From the NCBI GenBank assembly GCA_021234155.1, contig JAJEKV010000218.1, positions 624,001 through 688,000 of the forward strand: DNA of 64,000 nucleotides, read 5' to 3'. A program made the position numbers and the translations under genes. Positions 1-9,502 of this stretch are shown in pieces (position 1 is the stretch's first letter; each line of letters opens with the position of its first letter). The notes below the pieces were generated by a model. The model was given only the letters and a program-made list of their open reading frames with translations. It was not told where the DNA came from and did no database searches. The DNA comes from Isoetes taiwanensis. Lineage: Eukaryota > Streptophyta > Lycopodiopsida > Isoetales > Isoetaceae.

Positions 1-11
1 ATGGACTCAAT

Positions 12-470
12 TTGTCAACCCATGGTGTATTGGGTGTTTGTGAGGCTTGTGCTCTTGGTAAGCAGCATCGCCATCCATTCTCTGGAGATGGACATCCTAC
101 CTCGCATTTCTTAGAACTTGTACATTCTAATCTTTGTGGTCCATTTTGTGTTTCTATTGGTAAAGCCCTATACTTTCTTCTTTTCATTGATGATTATACT
201 CGCTATACCTTTGTGTACTTTCTTTCCAAAAAATCTGATGTCCTATCCATCTTTTGTACCTTTAAGAAATTGGTTGAGGTTCAAACTGGAACCGTGATTC
301 AAAGATTGCGGACTGATAATGGTGGTGAGTTTAAATCTTTGGCTTTTGACAAAGTTTGTGCGTAATCGAGGTATTTTTCATGAATATACGGCGCTTTATT
401 CTCCCCAACGAATGGTGTCTTTGAAAGGAAGAATCGCACAATCATGAATCTTTGGCGTTGTATGCTTATT
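12..470 (+). pseudogene. copia integrase remnant (zinc finger end and catalytic core)
   Basis: The segment begins in the GAG-pre-integrase zinc region (GVCEACALGKQHRHPF) and continues into the integrase core with FIDDYTRYTFVYFL and LRTDNGGEF. These hold the first Asp and the second Asp-containing block of the DDE triad as seen in copia integrases. The frame is lost at about 365, just after the second block. The following sequence still resembles the region with the third catalytic Glu (near 370-440) but in broken frames. In a working element this enzyme would join retrotransposon cDNA to chromosomal DNA in the nucleus. This copy is inactive by inspection. Confidence 0.88.
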
Positions 471-1214
471 CATTCGGTTTGGATAAGTGTTTTTGGGCGT
501 AAGTTGCCACCTTTGTGTATGTGCAAAATCGCTTGATTACTTACGCTTTGAAAGGCAAAACTCCGTTTTGAAGCCTGGTTTGGTCGTAAACCCAATGTTG
601 CTAATTTGCGTGTTTTTGGTTTATGCTTGCTTATGTTCATATTCCAACCGAAAAAAAAAAAAAGATTGATCCCTGTTGCTACGAAAGCTATTTTCCTTGG
701 ATATGCTTCTAATGCTAAAGCATATCGTTTTTGGGATCTGTTTCTCGAAAAAGTTATCCTTAGTCGTGATGCTACTTTTGATGAGCTTTCTATGTTACGC
801 TTCAAACCTAATAGTCAACATGAAAGTGAAATACTTGCTTGAATTCCCTTTTAGGATGATGATCTTTTACTTGATGTTCCTATGTTGCCTACTACTCCTC
901 TCATTGCCCCTCGCTATCCTTGATGCACATAATCCGATTTTTGAAGCTCTTGATGTTCCTGAACTTGCTTATGATTTTGCTAATGATGGTGATTATGATG
1001 AGGAAGATCATGATGGTCTTGATGAAGTTATTCATGAGGGTGCTCATGATGATGAAGTTATTCATGAGGTTCCTCATGATGATGATATTGTTGCACGTCG
1101 AGCTTGGAAGCCGACGCAACGGATCTTAGATTATTATTCTGCTTTGGCTATGACTGGCGATCCAATTTACATTCTTTGATGCTCTCGATTCGGATCAAAG
1201 CGTAATCATGGAAA

Positions 1215-2040
1215 ATGACTATGGAGGCTGAATATGAGTCCTTAATCAATAAAGGTACATGGGAACTTGTGGAATTGCCTGCAGCACGTAAGCCCATTCA
1301 ATGTAAGTGGATTTTTAAGACCAAGGTTAAAGCTGATGGTTCTTTTGATAAATTCAAAGCTCGCCTTGTTGTCAAAGGTTTCTCACAAGTTGAAGGTGTA
1401 GATTATGAGGAAACCTTTTCTCCGGTTATGCGTCTTACAAGTTTGCGAAGTGTTGTTAGCCTTTGCGGTGCGGCAATGATCTTCATATACATCAAATGGA
1501 TGTAAAAATGACCTTCTTGAATGGTGATTTGAGTGAAGAGATTTACATGGTACAACCTCTTTGGATTTGTTGTGTCGGACAAGAACACTTGGTGTGTAGA
1601 TTGAGAAAAGCTCTTTATGGTTTGAAGCAAGCTTCCCGAGCATGGTTCATAAAGATTAACACCTTCTTGCTTTCTCTTTGGATTCCTTCCTAGTGTGGCT
1701 GATTTGAACATTTACTTCAAGCAAGAAGGGTCCTCTTATGTTTTCATTGCTCTATATGTTGATGATACGATCTTTGTTTGCAATGATTTACCATACTTAC
1801 ATAAAGTGAAAGCTCTCTTATCTGCAGCCTTTGAGACAGTTGACTTGGGTGAAATTCACTCATGTTTGGGTATTCAAGTGCAACGTGACAGATCAAAGGG
1901 TTTGTTACATCTTTCTCAATCCACATACATCTCTGCACTCATTGAAAAGTTTGGCCTTCTTGAAGCAAAATCACAAAGTACTCCTCTTGTTGTTAGTTCC
2001 AGATACTCCAAACTTTCTCAAAAACAAAGTCCTTGCGTTG
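1215..2040 (+). pseudogene. copia reverse transcriptase remnant
   Basis: The first block (1215-1505) shows the copia RT entry with GTWELVELPAARKPIQCKW, then KARLVVKGFSQVEGVDYEETFSPV. After a frameshift near 1500 the next block has QMDVKMTFLNGDLSEEIYM, and after another near 1690 the catalytic motif appears as LYVDDTIF (YVDD box). The usual substrate-site block (KALYGLKQASRAW) is visible at about 1605-1645. All core motifs are therefore present in order, but in at least three frames. A stretch of about 370 bases before this block (841-1214) has GATGA/CATGA-rich direct repeats and only a broken frame of the INT-RT linker. Confidence 0.9.
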
Positions 2041-2693
2041 ATGTATTTGGCCAATGCCACTCGCCCTGATATTAGTTATGCTGCTAATACTCTTGGTCAA
2101 TTCATGACTAATCCTGGACAGGTTCATTGGATTGCTGCTAAAAGGGTTTTGAGATACTTGAAAGGCACTTCTACTTGTGGTTTATTGTACACAAAGCAGA
2201 ATGATGTTGATGTATTGACTTTGCTAGGCTATACAGATGCTGATTGGGGTGGTTGTCCTGACACTTTTCGTTCTACTAGTGGGAGTTGTTTTTTTGTTGG
2301 GAAATCCTTAGTTTCTTGGATGAGCAAAAAGCAACGATGTGTTTCTGTTTCCACACTGGCGAGTATATTTGCTGCATCAATTGCGGTAGAGAATTGGTTT
2401 TTGGTTCTGCGACGGTTGATGGATTGTTTTCATCAGACTCAGGTGGGGCCTACTCATGTGTGATAATCAAAGTACAATTGCATTAACAAAGGATGAGGTT
2501 TTTCATTCTAAATCTAAACATATTGAGCTACATTATCATTATATCAATTTGGAAGTACGAAAGAAGACTATTATGCTTAAATATTGTCCAACATCAGCAA
2601 TGGTTGCTGACATCTTCACCAAAGTATTAGGACTTCAGAAGCAAGAGATGTGCAAAGCAGCTCTTGGAATTGTTGAATCTTTTGTTGTTACTT
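2041..2693 (+). pseudogene. copia RNase H remnant
   Basis: The segment starts with LMYLANATRPDISYAANTLGQF, the conserved junction between RT and RNase H of copia elements. It continues with LGYTDADWGGCPDTFRSTSG, which carries the first catalytic Asp of RNase H (DADW), and SWMSKKQRCVSVSTLASIF, where the normal family has a conserved Glu in xSTxEAEY; here that Glu appears replaced. A frameshift at about 2460 separates the last part (CDNQSTIALTKDEVFHSKSKHIELHYHYI), which retains the final Asp block (DNQSA-like) and the H-I-x-x-x-YH motif. A stop follows at 2693. Confidence 0.88.
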
Positions 2694-2849
2694 GAGTTGT
2701 TCTGAAAGTGCTTGGGTTTTTTCCTTTTAACCCACAAAAGGTTTTTTTGATCCAAGCACTAGATTAAAGATGCAGGGAGGGATGGTTGGAGGCATCTTTA
2801 AATATGAGATACAATTATTTTGTTCAAAAGGCTAAAGTTGCAGGGAGGG

Positions 2850-3047
2850 TGTTTGGAATCTCCTTTCTATAGGAGACGTGCACCTTTACCTTTTGCCATG
2901 TATGGCACGTATGTCACATATAGCACTCTTGCCTATTGTGGCACTAGTCCAATAGTGGCTCATATTGATGTATAAATATGTATCTCATATGAATAAAATT
3001 TGGTCTTGTCTTGTGGGAAAAGTTGTGTGTGTCTCATATTTCTAACA
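2850..3047 (+). repeat. 3' LTR of the copia element (198 bp)
   Basis: The segment starts TGTTTGGAATC directly after a purine tract and ends TTTCTAACA, so it has TG...CA ends. It contains a TATA-like box (TATAAATATG, about 2970) and a polyadenylation-like AATAAAAT (about 2992), in the right order for a short U3-R-U5. The 5' partner LTR is outside the window, so identity between LTRs cannot be measured. Confidence 0.75.
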
Positions 3048-5370
3048 GTTGCCCCTTTATTTTTTGCATCTGACATAAGTGATAGGTTTTGGCAGACGAA
3101 ATTTCATTTGGCCTAAATATTACCTATGGCTCATGCAAAAATGCCTGTTGGTATGTATCTAGTGAGAAATTAATTGAAGAGGCAACAAAGACATAGGAAA
3201 AGAGCTCTCGTTAGACAGCGTGAGAAACCTGAGTCAATGAGCATCCAATTGAAAAGGTGGAATAGCAATTCTCCATTATTTTGCCAAATAAATAATGGAT
3301 TGATGATGTTCGGTACATTAACCACTCCATTTCATGTACAAAATTATTCTGTGTCCCAACACGCCGCTAATGGCATAAACTGAGGCCTCCCTTTACCTTC
3401 ACATGGTGTGCATGGAGTTTCATTTGTTATAGTTATTGCATCGCTGCGAATAGACGCAAATCCATTACTAAGTAGGCATTGCATTAACAGGTTCGACGTT
3501 AATAGTGGGTTCAACATCATAGGTTTCGAGCCAAAGAAATGTTCGCAGCTGGCAAATAAAACTCCCGAAACTTAGGAAATCAAGTTAACATTTTTTTTTT
3601 TTAAGTTTTTGGCCAAACATGAAAATCCCAAGATAAATCTTTCACGTTTGCTCCAATCTTTCACTGTAACATGCTAGCGCAGGATTTTATTAGCCCAAAT
3701 GCACATTCCAAATACAGGTGTATATTGTACATCAACTCTGACACTGTCATGTTACACTCACTGCATTTGTCCATTGTAGCACCGACGTTTAAGTACATGC
3801 CAATGCTACAGTGGACATTCTACAAAATATTACAAATATCATTGCCAATGTTTGGAATCACACCTCCGGACGATGAGATTCCCGTTTCTGGTTTTTGCGG
3901 GGGATTCAAGCACACAGCCCAAGATTGCCACGTCATTCTTTTAAAACACGTCTTTGTTCGCGCCATGTTTCTATTCCATATCTCTGTGTTCCTGCTACCA
4001 CCAATCTTCAAATATATTCTTCACATTTGACTGGCGTGAAGCTTATGGTAGTTATATTTTTGTCAGAATAGTGTTTATTAGTTGTGCATTTCTGTAGCAA
4101 ATGTAAATTGCAGTAGTTGTGGATTGATACACAATAAAAAAAATGAGCTGAGAGGCGTGAGGTTATGGGAATGAAATAATGGTCTTAACAAATTAGAACA
4201 GGCAACTTATAATAAGCATACAGATTATAATGAGAAGTACTAATAAGATCTACATTAAGCAATCACTAAGATCTAGAAAGTAAATACTGAAGTAGAAGTC
4301 CCCTTATTATTTGTAGGCACGTATATGGTATGAAGCAAAAGACACAGGTAAGTGAAAGGCTCTACCATAAAATTGAGGTAAAGCGGTGCAATAGTGGAAA
4401 CTTGAGACAGTAGAATAATTGTGAACTTGAAATTGCTATTTCCTATGTTGTTACACATAGAATATTATTGAGAATAAGTTCTGTAAATAAATGCCTAACC
4501 AAGGGATCATTTCGAGGTAAAACACATGAATCTAGTTGAACATGCAATTGCACAAAAATGAGAAGCGCTCACATATTTTATATGCATGAACATGATGGTG
4601 GTATTTTAGCACATGAATTAAGCCATGCACAAACTAGTCTTTGGAATTTTAAAATTACATAGTAACTCATAGTTGTTTGGTAAAGTTGCATGCTGGAGAC
4701 TGCGACGTCTGCCCTTTTCCGCCCTCTTTGTTTTGTTAGAAACCAATTGTGTTATCCTTTTAAAACAACACCTGTTAAAGTGTCTATTGTTTTTTTAACA
4801 TCTAAATGCTAAACCATGAATATGGCATTTCACCGTAAATTAATTAATTTGACCCAGTAAACAAGTGAGGTGATGGGGCTTTTAGATTTATTTTAGATTG
4901 ACCAATGTAAAAAATGCAAAAATACCCCAAACGTCCGGAACTCCAGCAATGCAAAACCATCAAAAATGGCATTGAACAACATCTTCGTAATGCAATTTAG
5001 TGAAGGAATTGATCATTCTCAAAAAGTAGCCCTTGATCTTACACAATTGGTGATCAAAAGGGCTTTGAATATAGCCTTTAGATTATCATTATTAAGATCT
5101 AATCTTAACCAATCAACAACTTCAACATCGAAATGGCATTTCCCTTTAGTTAATAAGGGTTTATTTAAATGTTATTCTTAAACACAACATAGAGTAGCAT
5201 TGTCCAACTCGATGCTCGCAATGTGAATCTCAGTTTTTGAACCCCATTTTGAGATGCTCAAAATTACACTATTTTCTTCAATATGAAGGCAAAGCATTAT
5301 GGTTTGAGATGAGAATTATTTTCACACCAGTTTCAACTTGACACAAACTCCCCTATAATAGACTTAGGAA
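3048..5370. other. AT-rich region without a supported gene
   Basis: Open frames here are short and none shows a recognised domain. The longest, 3671-4030 on the plus strand, has a C-x-G...H...C string that does not fit a zinc knuckle spacing. There is a T10 tract at 3592. No RNA gene or paired terminal repeat was seen. Confidence 0.5.
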
Positions 5371-5371
5371 A

Positions 5372-5420
5372 AGAGAAATGTTCGCGGCGGCCTTGGCCGC
5401 CGCGATAAATTTCTTGTATC
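5372..5420 (-). repeat. short GC-rich palindromic element, copy 1
   Basis: A perfect 10-bp inverted repeat (CGCGGCGGCC / GGCCGCCGCG) around a TT centre occupies 5383-5404. It is flanked by AAGAGAAATGTT on the left and ATAAATTTCTTGTAT on the right. The whole block is the reverse complement of 17369-17417, with only the centre (TT versus AA) differing. The outer motif TACAAGAAAT recalls the CACTACAAGAAA ends of plant CACTA transposons, but the diagnostic CACTA pentamer is not present. Confidence 0.7.
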
Positions 5421-7857
5421 TCTAAAGCGATTTATCTTTCTTTCCATTTCTTTTTGTTTCTACTTTTTCTCCGTGCGATGCTGGCCGTTATGTTAGGATA
5501 TGGCGGATTAGGGCAGTGTTCATTCCGGAACAGAAGCAGCGGACTAGAGCCTTCAGGCATTGTGGAAGGCAAACAAGGGTGGATCTGGCGGTGGAAGGCA
5601 AACAAGGGTGGATCTGGCGACTTTTTGGGATATGGTAGACAGGAGGTGGAAGAAGGAAATGAAGGTTTTGGCTATGGCTATGGAAGGCATCAACAGAACA
5701 ACATACACGACCTTCTTTGGGTTATATGGTCCGGATTATATTGAGAATTCTGAGGACACCGGTGGCGGGGAAAGAGATGGCGTGAGTGATAGGGTAGGTT
5801 TTAATTCTCTTTGTAACCGGGCAAGCGGATAGCAAAGGATATGGTACGTGAAACTTTTTAGCGGGGTTTGGCTAAGGCAAGTGTTGTTCGGGGAATTGCA
5901 CACGGTTGGAGCACGAGGGGATGTGGATAATTTGTATCATACGAGAGATATATACAAGCATTTGTTTATGAGAATATGGATCTTTGAATGAACCTTTTAC
6001 GGTATTCTTCTTACGTTTTACGGTAGAAATCCACAACAAGATTTAAGCAAGCAGAAATTCCGATCAAGCTTTATCGGCGGGCAAAGGAATAACAGATCGT
6101 ATTGGCAACCTCTATTACAAAGGTAACATAGCCTCTCTTGCTCCATTCCTCTCTTCATTCTAGCTCTAAAACAATCTCTTACACGGGGCCCTCTGCAATT
6201 TTTGGCATCTACGGGCTGGAGATGAAATCAATGGAGCGAGATCCAAAGAATGTTTTTTTTACGCAAATGGCTATAAGGGCGATAAGCCTCACCTTTGGCG
6301 AATATATTCCCTTTGTAAATGGGCCTCATTTTTGCGATGCGGCTATGTTGGGCTTGCTAATTGAGCTGCGATTCTACCTCCGTGTTCTCCCCCTCTGCTT
6401 TGCTATTTAGTTCTTCCCTTGACTGTTTTATACTACAGAGGCAGAAGAAGGAAATTTAGAGGCATACTAAGGAAATTTAGCACTTTCCTGTGAAATTACA
6501 CCTCCGGAAAATGGAAGCTCAGGGCTGGTTATGGCAAGTACCTTCCAACTCTAAATTTGTGTTTGCTATGCCATTCATGTAGCTACTTGTTTTTAAGCGG
6601 CGGACTCCCTTTGCAGGAAATCTTGGTCCAGACTAAGAATGATGCTTGGCAGCTTGCGGTCAAAAAGTGCCATTAAAACATTCGTTTCCTAAAACTCAAC
6701 CATAAAAAACAATCAGGTATTATTAGAGGTTTTTTCTGTAATTGTGAAAACTAAAGGAGATCCAACATAGCCTGAGAAGTATACCTCCAACATAGCTTGA
6801 GAAAAATAGCTTTGCAATCTTTCTGCTCGAAGATATGTGAGTTTATATGCTTTTATATGTCAGATCTTGGTACATTTTACAGGAGCCTTTGTAGACCTCA
6901 AAGTAAGAAGTTATATTTCCATACTTTATTGCATCACCGGATTGAAGTAGAGGTGATTGGTTTAAGCTGCATTATGTTTCTGTTATTTATTTATGTACTT
7001 AAATACAAGTGCAAAGTCAATACTTTCTTTCTGTAAGATGTTTCTATCTGAATTTTTTTGATATTTATGTACTAACAAGTGCAAGGTTGGTCTTTCTATA
7101 AGATGTTTTTATCTGGATTTGTTTTGTACGTATTTCTGAAAATAGATTATAATAGTTTATGAGTTGTGAAATGGTTGGGGTTCAAATCCCCTTGCTCCGT
7201 GAAAGCATACATATTGACATGGACGTAATAACTACAACAATATGTAAAAGAAACCATCCATATTCCTTAATAGTTTGTTAAATATTTTTGAAATGCTTTA
7301 AACAACAAAACATTACTCCTTAATAGATTTTAGTTAAATAAAGTTGAAATGGTTTAAACAATAAAGTGTTACTAGTTATCATCACTGGTTTATAAAGGAT
7401 AAGCATGAAGATAAGACATAACAAAACCATGCACATTTGGAATAAATTATTACTAATAATAATAGTAATTTGAATCTAACACATTGCGAACCATGTGCAT
7501 TTACCATGACAATTAGCCATGCTAGTTCACCACAATAACCAACCACACTATAGAATCACATGAATAGAGCATCATATTAAACCACATCCACACCATCGTG
7601 TTATACCATAGGGACTAACCATACCCTTAAAACACTATAATATACCATATAAATTTACCAACATGTTATACCACTTTGACAAACTCTACAAGGAAGCCAT
7701 TAGCAATTACCATACCATAACACCACTCTAACAAACCTTACAAAACATTAGTTTAGCCTCATATGATTTTTAATGATATCAACCCACAAACATGTATTGG
7801 TTTTGTAGAATGGTTTTCTAGTCACAACCATGGGAAAAACCATGTAGTGTTTTAATT
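5421..7857. other. region without a clear gene; one coding-like stretch; ACCAT-rich tract
   Basis: The frame 5560-5832 (plus) reads like a real exon (GINRTTYTTFFGLYGPDY) but I do not recognise the family. It follows a 29-bp tandem duplication (5563-5620). Another open frame at 6138-6410 is of unknown nature. From about 7430 to 7760 the plus strand is strongly enriched in ACCA/ACCAT words without an exact period. A GGGGTTCAAATCCCC string near 7170 resembles a tRNA T-arm but has no partner acceptor stem. Confidence 0.4.
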
Positions 7858-8129
7858 TTGGGTGCCTTGTGAGTCCCGCCGGCAGCAGCTGGCCCAGGTC
7901 AGGGACGTCCGTCGTAGAGGGGGGGCTGCAGGCCTTGTCCGGGGCAAGCTTCGCATTTTCAGGCCGGCGCCTGCTGAGGTTGCCGAGGCAATGCGTCAGG
8001 CTGCTGCCACTCCTGCTCCTGCTGCTGCTGCTGCCAATACCTCCACTGCACCTCCTGCTCCCGCCGCTCCAACTGCTGCTCAGATGCCGCACACTGCTCC
8101 CCCTGCACCCGGGCAGACCATCGAGCGTC

Positions 8130-9161
8130 CACATCGAATGCCAACAAATAGGAACTGTGCCTCCGGATGGTGTCTTGGAACTGTCGGGGCTTCCCCTGGC
8201 AGAAAGGCGAGAGTCTCAATGCTATTGCACCAGATATGGATCTGATTTTCCTCATGGAAACATGGAAACATGCAGGGCACAGACTACCGGACCTCCCAGG
8301 CTATCTGCATTTCTCGGTGTTCAATGAGTGCACAGGCAAGTGAGGGCATGGCGGGGTGGCCTGCTACTACCGTGCAACCTTGAGGCACTCAGTCTCGTTG
8401 CACAAAACAGACAGGTACAATCGCTATTTGTGGGTGCGAGTGCAGCATGACAGTGGCGACACTCTTCTCATAGCAGCATGCTACTTTCCACATGCCGAGA
8501 GCAACTTCTATAACACTCATTCGGATGTGGATCGATTGGAGCCCTATGTCGATCTATATGATGACATACAACAGCACAAACAGTTGGGCAGGGTTATGTT
8601 GCTTGGCGACTTTAATGCACGCACAGGAGCCGAGCAGGTTCCAAAATTTGAGCCCCTAGCAGAGGACGTCTTGCAGTTGAACCCCGCAGAGGTGGCTTGG
8701 TCAAGGATATCAGACGACAGCCATATTTCGCGCTATGGCAGGCAGTTGTTGTTCCTGGGTAGTATCTTTGACCTGGTTATTTGTAATGGGTTGGCACAAT
8801 GGCCGTCTTCCAGCTGCTGCACTTGTAGACAAGAGAACCAAGGGGGCGACTCCAGTGTGGTGGATTATCTGCTGGTTGAGGAACGGGATCTGCACCTAGT
8901 TACTCATTTCTCCATCGGGACAGGCACTCGGGACGAGGAAGTAGACTCGGACCATCGGCCCCTGTTCATACATCTCCATTGGGAGGCTCCCCGTGCATCT
9001 ACTACCTCAACACACCGTGTGCCCCAGCTGCGACTGGACTACGACCGTGCAGGGACCTACGTCCAGTTGCTTGAGCATGATCTGGCAGGACTGCTGCAAC
9101 TCCCCACGCCGGGGGCAATGCCACCGGTGACTCATCTTCTCGGACGGGTACGTAGAAAGAT
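8130..9161 (+). pseudogene. LINE endonuclease domain (AP-endonuclease-like)
   Basis: Conserved endonuclease blocks occur in order: SWNCRGFPW (about 8170-8196, the N-terminal Asn block), DLIFLMETW (about 8236-8262, catalytic Glu in MET-W), LLGDFNARTG (about 8602-8630, the Asp-x-Asn block) and VDSDHRPL (about 8941-8965, the terminal Asp-His pair). This domain nicks target DNA to prime reverse transcription at the insertion site. A TGA codon (8340-8342) separates the first two blocks from the long open frame 8356-9174. The reading frame is cut off at 9161 by the mini LTR element and resumes at 9503. Confidence 0.88.
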
Positions 9162-9497
9162 TGTTACGCACTAGCACCCCCTAGTGATAACCAACACACC
9201 AAAAGGGCGGATCCTTCATGGAAATCATTATCCAATGGGCCCCAACCTTTCCAGGCTTTATCCCATACCCCACAGACCATATCAATTCCTCCCCTTCCTC
9301 AGGATGCTTGCCCTCAAGCATGTGGAACACACCAATGTTGCCACGAGGAATTGAAACTTGGCTCTGATACCAAATGTTACGCACTAGCACCCCCTAGTGA
9401 TAACCAACACACCAAAAGGGCGGATCCTTCATGGAAATCATTATCCAATGGGCCCCAACCTTTCCAGGCTTTATCCCATACCCCACAGACCATATCA
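9162..9497 (-). mobile_element. minimal LTR retrotransposon (TRIM/SMART-like), 336 bp, complete
   Basis: Two direct repeats of 123 bp (9162-9284 and 9375-9497) appear identical base for base. Read on the minus strand each starts TGATATGGTC and ends GCGTAACA (TG...CA). Next to the minus-strand 5' LTR, after two bases, lies TGGTATCAGAGCCAAG (9357-9372), complementary to the 3' end of plant initiator-Met tRNA, a primer binding site. Next to the other LTR lies a polypurine tract (GAGGAAGGGGAGGAAT, 9285-9300). The target duplication AAGAT is at 9157-9161 and 9498-9502. The internal part is only 90 bp and has no coding capacity, so it must move with enzymes from another element. Identical LTRs imply a young insertion, younger than the LINE it interrupts. 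Confidence 0.95.
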
Positions 9498-9502
9498 AAG
9501 AT

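Larger units (their letters stand above)
1..3047 (+). mobile_element. Ty1/copia LTR retrotransposon, 3' part, degenerate
   Basis: The order of coding remnants is integrase, then reverse transcriptase, then RNase H, which is the copia order (gypsy has integrase last). The element is cut by the window start, so the 5' LTR, gag and protease are not visible. Coding pieces are separated by frameshifts and stops near positions 365, 840, 1180, 1505 and 1690, so this copy cannot make a polyprotein. A polypurine run (GCAGGGAGGG) sits directly before a terminal segment that starts TG and ends CA (2850-3047), read as the 3' LTR. A similar polypurine run occurs at about 2773. The target duplication cannot be tested because the left end is missing. 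Confidence 0.92.

Noticed and set aside
901-1129. Met/Ile-rich frames on both strands at 0.9-1.1 kb
   Set aside because: They are products of the GATGAT/CATGAT-rich repeat in the copia linker.
3671-4030. Open frame with a C-x-x...H...C string
   Set aside because: Spacing does not fit a CCHC knuckle and the rest has no similarity to gag.
7160-7200. tRNA T-arm-like GGGGTTCAAATCCCC string
   Set aside because: No D-arm, anticodon arm or acceptor partner can be placed upstream.
7862-8245. Alanine/proline-rich frame as an independent gene
   Set aside because: It sits at the 5' edge of the LINE and is more simply the end of LINE ORF1 or a shadow of GC-rich codons.
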